A stretch of DNA of 64,000 bases, from contig CAWCQQ010000006.1 in the NCBI GenBank assembly GCA_963797675.1, forward strand, positions 310,001 to 374,000. Reading direction: 5' to 3'. Both the position numbers and the translations under genes were made by a program. Positions within the stretch are counted from its first letter, which is position 1, and each line of letters begins with the position of its first letter. Source of the DNA: DASQPR01 sp963797675 (GTDB lineage Bacteria; Actinomycetota; Actinomycetes; Mycobacteriales; Micromonosporaceae). Shown here one piece after another: positions 46,865 through 56,279 of this stretch. The notes beneath the pieces are model-generated. The model ran no database searches and was not told where the DNA came from. It saw only the letters and a list, made by a program, of their open reading frames with translations.

Positions 46865-49800
46865 ATGAGATTCCTGCTGCTCGGCCCGGTGGATTTCCGG
46901 CCCGCCGGTCGGTCGGTCCGGGTCGGTGCCCGCCGCGAACGGCTGATTCTGGGTGCCCTCGCGCTGCAGGCGGGTCGCGCGGTGCCACTGGCCCGGTTGG
47001 CTGCCGTGGTCTGGCCGGGCGAGGAGCCGCCGGACAACGCGCGCCAGTCGATCAAGGTGAGCGTCTCCCGGCTGCGGACGGTCCTCTCGCCGTACGGGAT
47101 CACGATCCTCAAGCGTGGCGACGCGTACGTGCTGCAGGCCGATCCGGCCGATACCGACGCCGGCGCGTTCCGGATCGCGGTTGCCGCCGCCGGTGCCCTG
47201 GCCGATGCCCAGGCCAGCAGCGTTGCGCTGCGGGCGGCGCTCGCACTGTGGCGCGGTGACGTGCTTGAGGACGTGGCCGGGCCAGAAGCGCAGCGGGCGA
47301 TCGCATCCGACCTGGTCGAGCAGCGTCTGATCGCGCTGCGTCGATGCCTCGAGATCGACATCGCGCAGGGCCGATTCGAGGCGGCGGTCGCCGAACTGCG
47401 CGGTCTGGTCGCCACCGGCCGGACCCACGAACCGTTCGTCTGCCTGCTGATGACCGCTCTGGTCGACAGCGGCCGGCCGGCGGAGGCGCTGGACGTCTAT
47501 GCCGACCTGCGCCGGGCGCTCGCCGACGACCTGGGCGTCGATCCGACCGCCGACACGACCCAGCTCTATATGCAGATCCTGCGCCAGCAGCCGGGCGGCG
47601 AGCAACTCAGTGCCGAGCGTCCGGGCGAGCCGGAGTCCGGCCAGCCGCTGGCGGTGCAGACACTGCCGCGCGACGTGCCGCTGTTCACCGGCCGCTCGGA
47701 CGAGTTGGCGACGGTCAGCCGGCACCTGTCCGGCACCGGACCACTGGTCGTGATCACCGGTACGGGCGGCATCGGCAAGACCGCGCTGGCCGTCCACCTG
47801 GCGCACCGGTCAACGGCCCGGTTCCCGGACGGCCAGCTGTTCGTCAACCTACGGGGCTACGGAGCCGGTCGGCCACCGTCGTCCGTCGATGCGCTGACCC
47901 AACTGCTGGTCGCGCTCGGCGAACCGCTGACCGCGATCCCGCCCGGCGTCGACAATGCCGCCTCGCTGTTCCGGGCGCGGCTCGCCGGCCGGCGCATGCT
48001 CCTGGTGGTCGACAACGCCGCGTCCGCCGATCAGGTCCGGCCGCTGCTGCCCGGCTCCTCGTCCTGCGGCGTGGTGGTCACCAGCCGCGACCCGCTCAAT
48101 GGGCTGATCGCCGTCGACGGCGCCGAACGGGTCTCGCTGCGTCAGCTCAGCGAGCAGCAGTCGCTGATCATCCTGGCCGGCGTGTTGGGCGGCGAGCGTG
48201 TCCGCGTCGAGGCCGACGCCGCGACCCGGCTGGCGGTCGCGTGCCGGGGGCTGCCGCTGGCTCTGCGGGTGGCCGCTGCCAATCTCGCCGGTCACCCGGA
48301 CCGTTCGATCGCGTCGTACTGCGACGAGATGAGTGGCGGCAGCGTCCTGGATGCGCTGCAGGTGGACGGCGACCTGACGATGGGCGTACGGGCGACGCTC
48401 GCCAGCTCGTACGAGTCGCTCTCGGTGCCGGCGCAGCGCCTGTTCCGGCTGCTCGGCGTACCGGCGAGTGCGGACTTCACGGTCGACGCCTGCGCGGCGC
48501 TGGTGGACAGCTCGCCGGCGGCCGTGGCGGCGCTCGCCGACGAGCTGTCCGTGGCCCACCTGATCGATCCGCTGCCCGAGGGCCGCTACGGCATGCACGA
48601 TCTGGTCCGCGCGTACGCGGCCGAGGTGGGCGAGGCGGCCGAGGTCACGCCGGCCCGGGAACGGCTGCTCGGCTACTACTTGCACAGCGCGAACAACGCG
48701 GCCGGAGCCGCCTATCCCGGGCGACGCTACCTCGGCGACGAGGACGTCCCCGAGGGTCTGCCGGTACACCGTTTCGACGACCGCCTAACTGCGCTGGCCT
48801 GGCTCGACACCGAGGTGTCCGGCCTGGTGGCCGAGGCCAAGCAGGCGGCCGAGCGCATGCCGTACGCATTCGCCTGGAAGATCTGCGACGCGCTGGCCGG
48901 CTACTTCTGGCTGAAGCGGCACGCGGCTCTGTGGCTGGGCACGATCGAGGCTGCCGAGCAGGCGGCCGAGGCGGCCGGTGACGCGCAGCGAGCGCTGGAG
49001 GTGCTCAATCGCCGGGGCATCATGCACTGGGGCTACGGCGAGTACGACCGCGCCGAGCGGGTGTTCGTCGAGGTCGTCGCGGAGTCCCGCCGGCTGGGGG
49101 ATCTGCGCCGGGCGGCCGGGGCGCTGTCGAATCTCAGCGGCATCGCCCGGGATCTCAACCGGCTCCGCGACGCGAAGGCGTACGTCGAGGAGAGCCTTGC
49201 GATCAGCGCGCAACTCGGCGAGGCCAACGATATTGGCGGCATCTACGTGAGCCTCGCGTTCCTGGCGAGCGACCTGGGCGAGTTCGCCGAGTCGTTGGCG
49301 TACGCCCAGCGGGCGGTCGACATGTTCCGTTCCCACAATCACGTCGATGGCATCGCGGCCGGGCAGATGCTCGTCGCGCAGGCGATCAGCGATCTGGACG
49401 GCTCGCACACGGAGGCGTACGCCGCGCTGGCCGAGGCTCGTGCAACCTACGAGGCGGTGGGTGCCCCGGCCGGGCTCACCGCGATGTGGGGCATCTACTC
49501 GAACCTGGCTCGCGTGGAGGGCCGCCCGGCCGAGGCGCTGGCATCCGCGCACCGTTCGGTCGTGTTCGCCGAGGAGTCCGGGCAGGCCGGGCAGATGGTG
49601 AGTGCCCGGCTGGCACTGGCCCGGGCCTATCGGATGACCGGTGACATCGCCGAGGCGGAAGCCGAGTTCCAGACCGTCGAGCGGATGGCGCGCGAGGTCG
49701 GCATCAACGCGGACCTCGCCGATGCGCTGATCGGCCTCGCCACGATCGCGCTGGAGCGCGGTGATCGGAGCACCGCGCTCCAGTACGCGTCGGCGGTGAA

Positions 49801-49879
49801 GGGCGTGACCGAGCGGCAGTTCACCCTGGACGAGGCCCACGACCTGCTGGCATCGATCGACGCCGCCGACGGACGGTGA
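46865..49879 (+). CDS. AfsR/SARP-type transcriptional regulator (BTAD, NB-ARC, TPR)
   Basis: A 1,004-residue regulator. Order: OmpR-like winged helix (residues 1-95; RFLLLGPVDFRPAGR ... SIKVSVSRLRTVLSPYG), bacterial transcriptional activator domain (BTAD, about 100-245), NB-ARC ATPase (VVITGTGGIGKTALAVHL Walker A about 299-316; RMLLVVDNAASADQ Walker B about 377-390), then TPR-like repeats from about 650 to the end (NRRGIMHWGYGEYDRAERVF and so on). Proteins of this design activate secondary metabolism or development genes when they bind ATP and a ligand. The window has no obvious biosynthetic cluster beside it, so the target is unknown. It converges with the ROK gene, 6 bases apart. Confidence 0.92.
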   Translation: MRFLLLGPVDFRPAGRSVRVGARRERLILGALALQAGRAVPLARLAAVVWPGEEPPDNARQSIKVSVSRLRTVLSPYGITILKRGDAYVLQADPADTDAGAFRIAVAAAGALADAQASSVALRAALALWRGDVLEDVAGPEAQRAIASDLVEQRLIALRRCLEIDIAQGRFEAAVAELRGLVATGRTHEPFVCLLMTALVDSGRPAEALDVYADLRRALADDLGVDPTADTTQLYMQILRQQPGGEQLSAERPGEPESGQPLAVQTLPRDVPLFTGRSDELATVSRHLSGTGPLVVITGTGGIGKTALAVHLAHRSTARFPDGQLFVNLRGYGAGRPPSSVDALTQLLVALGEPLTAIPPGVDNAASLFRARLAGRRMLLVVDNAASADQVRPLLPGSSSCGVVVTSRDPLNGLIAVDGAERVSLRQLSEQQSLIILAGVLGGERVRVEADAATRLAVACRGLPLALRVAAANLAGHPDRSIASYCDEMSGGSVLDALQVDGDLTMGVRATLASSYESLSVPAQRLFRLLGVPASADFTVDACAALVDSSPAAVAALADELSVAHLIDPLPEGRYGMHDLVRAYAAEVGEAAEVTPARERLLGYYLHSANNAAGAAYPGRRYLGDEDVPEGLPVHRFDDRLTALAWLDTEVSGLVAEAKQAAERMPYAFAWKICDALAGYFWLKRHAALWLGTIEAAEQAAEAAGDAQRALEVLNRRGIMHWGYGEYDRAERVFVEVVAESRRLGDLRRAAGALSNLSGIARDLNRLRDAKAYVEESLAISAQLGEANDIGGIYVSLAFLASDLGEFAESLAYAQRAVDMFRSHNHVDGIAAGQMLVAQAISDLDGSHTEAYAALAEARATYEAVGAPAGLTAMWGIYSNLARVEGRPAEALASAHRSVVFAEESGQAGQMVSARLALARAYRMTGDIAEAEAEFQTVERMAREVGINADLADALIGLATIALERGDRSTALQYASAVKGVTERQFTLDEAHDLLASIDAADGR

Positions 49880-49885
49880 CGGCCG

Positions 49886-51058
49886 TCAAGCAGCGGTCAG
49901 GACCGCGAGGCGTTGTGGCGCCCGAGCCAGCACGATGCCGGCACCACCGCGTGCTTCGGCCCGCTCGCCGAGTTCACCCGGGACGACGGCGACCGCCTTG
50001 GTCGCGGACGGCAACGCATACCGGGTGATCGCTCGGCGGAGCGGCTCGAACAGCACGTCACCGGCTGAGGCGAGGTCGCCGCCGACGACGACGAGTTCGG
50101 GATTGAACAGCGTCACGAGGCTCGCCAAGGCCCGGCCGATCGCCTCGCCCGCGTCCGCGACCGCGCGGAGCGCGCCGGTGCGGCCCTCGGCGAGCAGGCG
50201 TGGCAGGTCACGTGTCGCGATCGGCTCGTTCCAGCTGTCCTGGAGCAGCCGGGCGATCGCGACCGGGCTGGCGATCGTCTCCAGGCAGCCGCGATTGCCG
50301 CACCGGCAGACGCGGCCCTGAGAAACCGCGGGCAGATGGCCGATCTCGCCGACCATGCCGGTCGCGCCGAGCAGGAGCCGGCCGTCGGCGACGATGCCCG
50401 CGCCGATGCCGGCCGATAGACGGATGTAGACCATGTCGTCGGTGTTGCGGCCGGCGCCGTAGAGCCGTTCGGCGAGCGCGCCGGCGTTGGCGTCATTGGT
50501 GAGCCGGGTCGGCAGGCCGGTACGCGCCTCCAGCTCGGATCCCGGCCGGATGCCGATCCAGCCGGGCATGATGCCGTCGGCGACCAGGGCGCCGGTGGAC
50601 TTGTCGACCGGGGAGGCGATCCCGGCACCGATGCCGAGCACCTTGCCGGCCGGCACGTCACGTTCGCGCAGCGCCGTGTGGATCAGCTCGGCGGCGAGGT
50701 CGAGCGTCTCGTGCGGTGCCCGGTCGACCTCCAGTGGCACGACGGTGTCCCACACCGGCGTACCGAAGAGGTCGCACAGCATCACGCGAACATGCTCGTG
50801 GCCGATATCGGCACCGATCGCGTACGCCGCCGAGGGGTCGAGCGACAGCGGCTGTGCGGGCCGTCCGGTGCCGCGTGGCTCCGGCTCGGCCGCACTCGTC
50901 TCCTCCTGCACGAGGCCGGCGCCGATCATGTCGGCGACGAGGGCCGACACGGTCGCGCGGGAGAGCCCGGTCAACCGGACGAGTTCGGTGCGGCTCGTGC
51001 GAACGCTGTCGTACAGCGCCTGCAGGACACGTAGCCGGCCCACCTCGCGAAGGTTCAA
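49886..51058 (-). CDS. ROK-family transcriptional regulator
   Basis: A 390-residue ROK repressor. The N-terminal winged helix (residues 5-55; TSRTELVRLTGLSRATVSAL) marks it as a NagC/XylR-type regulator rather than a kinase. The effector domain has VLGIGAGIASPVDKSTG, the zinc-binding CRCGNRGCLET and PELVVVGGDLA. It is divergent from the GH3 glycosidase gene across 252 bases that contain a perfect 16-bp palindrome, so it probably controls that gene in response to a sugar, perhaps glucose or xylose. Confidence 0.92.
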   Translation of the reverse strand: MNLREVGRLRVLQALYDSVRTSRTELVRLTGLSRATVSALVADMIGAGLVQEETSAAEPEPRGTGRPAQPLSLDPSAAYAIGADIGHEHVRVMLCDLFGTPVWDTVVPLEVDRAPHETLDLAAELIHTALRERDVPAGKVLGIGAGIASPVDKSTGALVADGIMPGWIGIRPGSELEARTGLPTRLTNDANAGALAERLYGAGRNTDDMVYIRLSAGIGAGIVADGRLLLGATGMVGEIGHLPAVSQGRVCRCGNRGCLETIASPVAIARLLQDSWNEPIATRDLPRLLAEGRTGALRAVADAGEAIGRALASLVTLFNPELVVVGGDLASAGDVLFEPLRRAITRYALPSATKAVAVVPGELGERAEARGGAGIVLARAPQRLAVLTAA

Positions 51059-51197
51059 TGGCGCGTCGACGATGGCTCCTCGGGCTCGGAATGGAGTTCA
51101 GCTCAATCTCAGCCTAAGTCGCCACCGTCCACAAGGTCCGGTGCCGGTCGATCGCCGGATACCTACGCTGGCCGCGCAGCGTGGAAATGACCTTGAA

Positions 51198-51213
51198 ACG
51201 ATAACGTTATCGT
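51198..51213. promoter_or_regulatory. perfect 16-bp palindrome, likely operator
   Basis: ACGATAACGTTATCGT is a perfect palindrome with central AACGTT, 98 bases upstream of the GH3 GTG and 139 bases before the ROK start. A TTGAAA hexamer overlaps its left side (51193-51198). Size and symmetry fit a regulator dimer site; a LacI-type or the adjacent ROK protein is the candidate. Confidence 0.75.
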
Positions 51214-51310
51214 ACATTGACTTGCGTGAATTGCCAGCGCAACATCTCCACAAAGGACACAGGCGCGGTGACCTGTTACGTCTAAACCTCATCAAAAGGC
51301 AGGAGTTCAG

Positions 51311-54300
51311 GTGACGAACCGAAGAATCCGGCGCGGAGCGATCTTACTGACGGCGATCACTCTGATGGGCATCTATGTGCCGGCCACGCCGGCGGCGTAC
51401 GCGGCGACGGTCGAGGCTGCTGCGGCCCCCACGCCGATCTATCTCGACACGCATTACAGCTTCCAGGAGCGCGCCGCCGATCTCGTTTCGCGGATGACGC
51501 TTGCGGAGAAGGTCGCCCAGCTCAACACGAACAGCGCTCCGGCGATTCCTCGTCTCGGCGTGCAGGGATACACCTACTGGAGCGAGGGCCAGCACGGCAT
51601 CAACACGCTCGGTGCGAACTCGAACTCCGGCAGCGTCGGCGGCGGCGTCCACGCCACCAGCTTCCCGACGAACTTCGCGTCCACGATGACGTGGGACAAG
51701 TCGCTGATGTACCAGGAGACCACCGCGATCTCCGATGAGGTACGCGGCGAGCTGGACAAGTCACTGTGGGGGACCGGCCAGAACAACCTCGGTGCATCCG
51801 CGAGCGACTACGGCGACCTGACGTTCTGGGCGCCGACCGTCAACCTGGACCGCGATCCCCGCTGGGGCCGGACCGACGAGGCGTTCGGCGAGGACCCCTA
51901 TCTGGTCGGGCAGATGGCCGGTCAGTTCGTCGACGGCTACGAGGGCAACTCCACGACCGGCACGTCCACGACCGGCTACCTCAAGGTCGCGGCGACCGCG
52001 AAGCACTACGCGCTCAACAACGTCGAGGACAACCGCACCGGTATCAGCTCGAACGCGACCGACGTCGACCTGCGCGACTACTACACCGCGCAGTTCCAGA
52101 GCCTGATCGAGAACGCGCACGTGTCCGGCCTGATGACGTCCTACAACGCGATCAACGGCACGCCTGCCGTCGCTGACACGTATACGGTCAACCAGCTCGC
52201 GCACGACACCTACGGCTTCAACGGCTACATCACGTCGGACTGCGGCGCGATCGGCACGACCTATCAGAACCCGCCCGGCGGTCACGACTGGGCGCCGCCC
52301 GGCTGGACCACCGACAACCAGGGCTCCAACGCCACCTGGACGAACACGACGACCGGCGCGAAGGTCTCGGCGGTCGCCGGCGGCCAGGCGTACGCGCTGC
52401 GGGCCGGCACCGCACTGAACTGCTCCGGTTTCGAGAACACGGTCACGAACATCCAGGCCGCGATCAACGCCGGCATCCTCAGCGAAGGCGTGATCGACTC
52501 CGCGCTGACCCGCGTCTTCACGGTCCGGATGCAGACCGGCGAATTCGACCCGGCGAGCAGCGTCTCGTACACGACGATCACCAAGGCGCAGATCCAGAGC
52601 ACCGCCCACCAGACGCTCGCCGAGCAGGTGGCCGCGAACGCGCTGGTGCTGCTGCAGAACAACAACGTCAGCGGTACGAGCAAGCCGCTGCTGCCGGTCA
52701 GCGCGGCGTCGCTGAACAAGGTGGTCATCCTCGGCAACATGGCCAACACGGTCAACCTCGGCGGCTACTCCGGTGAGCCGACGTTGCAGGTCAACGCCGT
52801 GCAGGGCATCACCGCCGCGGTACATGCCGCGAACCCGAATGCGCAGATCACGTTCGACGCCGCCGGTACATCCACGACCGCGACCGGCGCCGCCGTGCTC
52901 AGCTCCGCGACGCAGGCCGCCATCCAGGCGGCCGACCTGGTGATCGTGTTCGTCGGCACCGACGGCTCGACCGCCGGTGAGGGCAACGACCGCAACAGCC
53001 TCGCGATGCCGGGCAACTACGACTCGCTGATCAACCAGACCGCCGCGCTCGGCAACCCGAAGATGGCGGTGGTGATCCAGTCCGACGGCCCGGTCAAGAT
53101 CGACGACGAACTCGAGCAAGGCGCCGGCGTGGGTGTTCAGCGGATACAACGGCGAGAGCCAGGGCGCCGCGCTCGCCGATGTGATCACCGGCAAGCAGAA
53201 CCCCAGCGGTCACCTCGACTTCACCTGGTACAAGGACGACACGCAGCTACCGGCGATGTCCAACTACGGCCTGACGCCGAACGCCACCGGCGGCCTCGGT
53301 CGCACGTACCAGTACTTCACCGGCGTGCCGACGTACCCGTTCGGCTACGGGCTGAGCTACACGAGCTTCTCCTACTCCGCGGCCACGCTCAACACGTCGT
53401 CGGTCACCGCGGACGGCTCGGTCAACGTCACGTTCACGGTGACGAACACCGGAACCGTGCCGGGGGCGGCGGTCGGACAGGTCTACGTCGCCACGCCGTT
53501 CACGGTCTCCGGCGTCCAGCTGCCGATCCACCGGCTGGAGGGCTTCCAGAAGACCGCGGTCCTCGCCGCCGGCGCATCGCAGCAGGTCACCGTACCCATT
53601 AAGGTTTCTGATCTGGCTTTTTGGGATGCCACCAACATGAAGTCGGTCGTCTACGACGGCAACTACCAGTTCCAGGTCGGGGACAGCGCCGGTCACATCC
53701 TGTCGTCCGCGACCGCCGCGGTGACCGGTGCGATCACGCCGCACGTGCAGTACGTGACCGTGCAGCCGGAAAGCGACGTCTACAACGCCGGCGACACGAT
53801 CAATCTGGCCGGCAAGAACCAGTGGCTCAAGGACGACACGAATACGTCACTCGAGCAGCGCAACCTTGCGGTGACCGCGGACAACGTGGTGGAGGCGGTC
53901 AACAACGACGAGTCGTTCGTCAACCTCGCCACCGCGACCGTGACCTATGCCAGCAGCAACACCGCGGTCGCGACGGTGACCAGCGCGGGCCTGGTGCATG
54001 CGGTCGGTGACGGCACGGCCACGATCACGGTGACCGTCAACGGCGTCAGCGGCAGCACGCCGATCGTCGTGCAGCACTCGCTGACGCTGGCCGCACCGGC
54101 CCTGATCAGCGCGGGTGCCACCGGCACCGCGACGACCTCGTTCGTCAACGGCAGCCCGAACGCCGAAACGAACGTCGCGGTCACGCTCACGCCGCCGACC
54201 GGCTGGACCGCGTCGGCGACCACCGCATCGACGTTCGCATCGGTCGCCGCCGGCGCCCGCGTCACGACCACATGGCACATCACCGCGCCTTCCGGCGCAG

Positions 54301-55352
54301 CACCGGGTAGTTACGCGGTCGCGGCAAGCGCGTCCCTCACCGGAGCCGGACCATACACCGACACGGGTACGGTCAACATCGCGTACCCGTCGATCGCCGC
54401 GGCGTACGGCAACGTCGGCATCAGCAGCGACACCGCGACGTCGGCCGGTAACTTCGACGGCGGCGGGGCAAGCTTCTCCGCGCAGGCGCTCGCCGCAGCC
54501 GGATTCAGTCCCGGTGTCGCCGTGCAGCACGACGGCACGACGATCACCTGGCCGAACGTGGCCGCCGGCGTGAACGACAACATCATCGCCAGTGGACAGA
54601 CGATCCCGCTGTCCGGCTCCGGCACGACGCTCGGCGTGTACGGCGCGTCCGCGTACGGAACGTCGTCGGGCTCCGGGCAGGTCGTCTACACCGACGGCAG
54701 TACGCAGTCGTTCTCGCTGTCGTTCGCCGACTGGTGGTCGAATTCGCCGGCGCTGGGCAGCGACAATGCCGCAACGCTGCCGTACCTCAATAACGGCGGT
54801 GGCAAGTCGACACAGACCGTGCACATGTACTTCGCGTCGGTCGCACTGCAACCCGGCAAGACCGTCCAGGCGGTCGTCCTGCCGTACGTCAGTGCCGATG
54901 CGTCGGTGCACACGGTCGCGATGCACATCTTCGCGATCGGGATCTCCGGCTCATCGACGCCGGTGATCAGCCTGCGGGCACATGCGAACGGCGACTACGT
55001 GACGGCCGACAACGCCGGGGCGTCGCCGCTGATCGCGAACCGGACGGCGATCGGCCCGTGGGAGTCCTTCGACGAGATCGACCTCGGCAACGGCAACATC
55101 GCACTCCGGGCGCATGCGAACAACATGATCGTCACCGCCGACAACACCGGCACATCGCCGCTGATCGCCAACCGTACGGCAGTCGGCCTGTGGGAGACGT
55201 TCGCGCTGATCCACAATCCGGACGGCAGCATCAGCCTGAAGGCGGCGGTCAACGGGGATTACGTGACGGCCGAGAACGCCGGTGCGTCGGCGCTGATCGC
55301 CAACCGTACGGCGATCGGACCATGGGAGGAGTTCGACCTGATCACGGACTGA
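51311..55352 (+). pseudogene. secreted GH3 beta-glycosidase with Fn3-like, Ig-like and fascin-like modules, one frame break
   Basis: A secreted enzyme of about 1,346 residues. The signal peptide (1-31: AILLTAITLMGIYVPATPAAYA) is followed by a GH3 N-terminal barrel (about 45-420), with K231-H232 and nucleophile Asp310 (YITSDCGAI), GH3 C-terminal sandwich (about 430-700), Fn3-like domain, a BIG2-like Ig domain (VTYASSNTAVATVTSAG), an NPCBM-associated/NEW3-like stretch and a C-terminal fascin-like beta-trefoil (repeats of RAHANGDYVTADNAG and ANRTAIGPWE). An extra base at about 53108 (GACGAC[G]AACTCG) breaks the frame in the GH3 C-terminal domain; removing it restores NSSKAPAWVFSGYNGE. GTG at 51311 has AGGAG before it. 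The SDCGAI form is commonly seen in GH3 beta-xylosidases and glucosidases. Confidence 0.85.
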
Positions 55353-55358
55353 TCCGGT

Positions 55359-55402
55359 CGCCCGGAGGCGCCGCGCGACGTGTCGTGCGGCGCCTCCGGG
55401 CG
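55359..55402. terminator. hairpin terminator, 16-bp stem
   Basis: CGCCCGGAGGCGCCGC (55359-55374) is complementary to 55387-55402, 12-base loop. It separates the convergent GH3 and small hypothetical genes. Confidence 0.8.
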
Positions 55403-55437
55403 GCGATGTAGGTGCGTTCGGCTGGCCGCCGATCAGC

Positions 55438-55869
55438 TCAGCCGTCGCCGTAGTGCAGGGTCCAGGTGCCCGACCACAGGCCGCCGCGTGCATCGATGGC
55501 GGCCTGGAGACGGTGGGCGTCCGCGGATCCGAGGCCGGCGTCGTCCGGTGAGATCTCGGTCGAGCTGGCGACGTATTGGCGGGCCATGTCCAGGCGGGAG
55601 TACACGATGCGCAACGCCACCGGACCCGACGTGGTCTCCAGCAGCACGTCGACGTAGCCGTCGGTGTGGCCGAAGTGGTCGGGGCGGGCCTTGAGGCGGT
55701 GGCAGGACGAGACCACACCGTACGGGCCGCCGTACGGCTTCGTCTCCACGCCGATGGGCACGTCGGTGCAGCCCAGGCCGTTCAGCGTAGGCACGTTCCG
55801 CCAAACCCACGTGCCTATCGCACCGACGGCCAGGACCGCGAGCAGCGTGGCTGTCACCCTGCGTTTCAT
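55438..55869 (-). CDS. hypothetical protein with N-terminal membrane helix or signal
   Basis: About 143 residues from ATG 55869 (MKRRVTATLLAVLAVGAIG...); a start 9 codons upstream is possible. The N-terminal hydrophobic helix could be a signal or an anchor; the rest contains two cysteines (GLGCTDVPI, VSSCHRL) that may form a disulfide outside the cell. It ends WSGTWTLHYGDG. No family recognised. It faces the GH3 gene and has its own terminator. Confidence 0.55.
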   Translation of the reverse strand: MKRRVTATLLAVLAVGAIGTWVWRNVPTLNGLGCTDVPIGVETKPYGGPYGVVSSCHRLKARPDHFGHTDGYVDVLLETTSGPVALRIVYSRLDMARQYVASSTEISPDDAGLGSADAHRLQAAIDARGGLWSGTWTLHYGDG

Positions 55870-56143
55870 GTCGGGCATCGTAGCCATCGATGGCAATCTG
55901 CCGTTCCAGGTGTCTCAGGAATCAGTCGAATACATAGGATGAATATCGATGCTTCGTCCACCGGCCGAATTGACCCCGGTGGTCCGGCGCAAATCCTGCA
56001 GCCTTTTGACCTGGTACTACACACTACTACGCCGCGGCGCGTCCGTTGGTGACGCGGTCGGCGCGCCATGATTCTTTCATAGAAGGTCGGCTCTTTCTCT
56101 TGACGGCCAGGCGCCGCGGTGAGACTGTCATCTTCGAGCGTGC

Positions 56144-56157
56144 TGACAACGTTGTCA
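56144..56157. promoter_or_regulatory. perfect 14-bp palindrome, likely operator
   Basis: TGACAACGTTGTCA is a perfect palindrome with the same AACGTT core as the site at 51198. It lies 122 bases upstream of the GH130-like ATG, in a gap of 410 bases (55870-56279) in which no gene is seen. It looks like a LacI-family operator. Confidence 0.7.
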
Positions 56158-56279
56158 CAGCTCACAGCCCGTCAGGTGTGTGAATGTCTCCTGACATCGG
56201 GCGACGTTCTGAGCACCTGTTCCTGGGCTTGCGATCTCCCGGTCGCGGCTCATTCACGCTGCTTCGAGTGGAGGATCCG

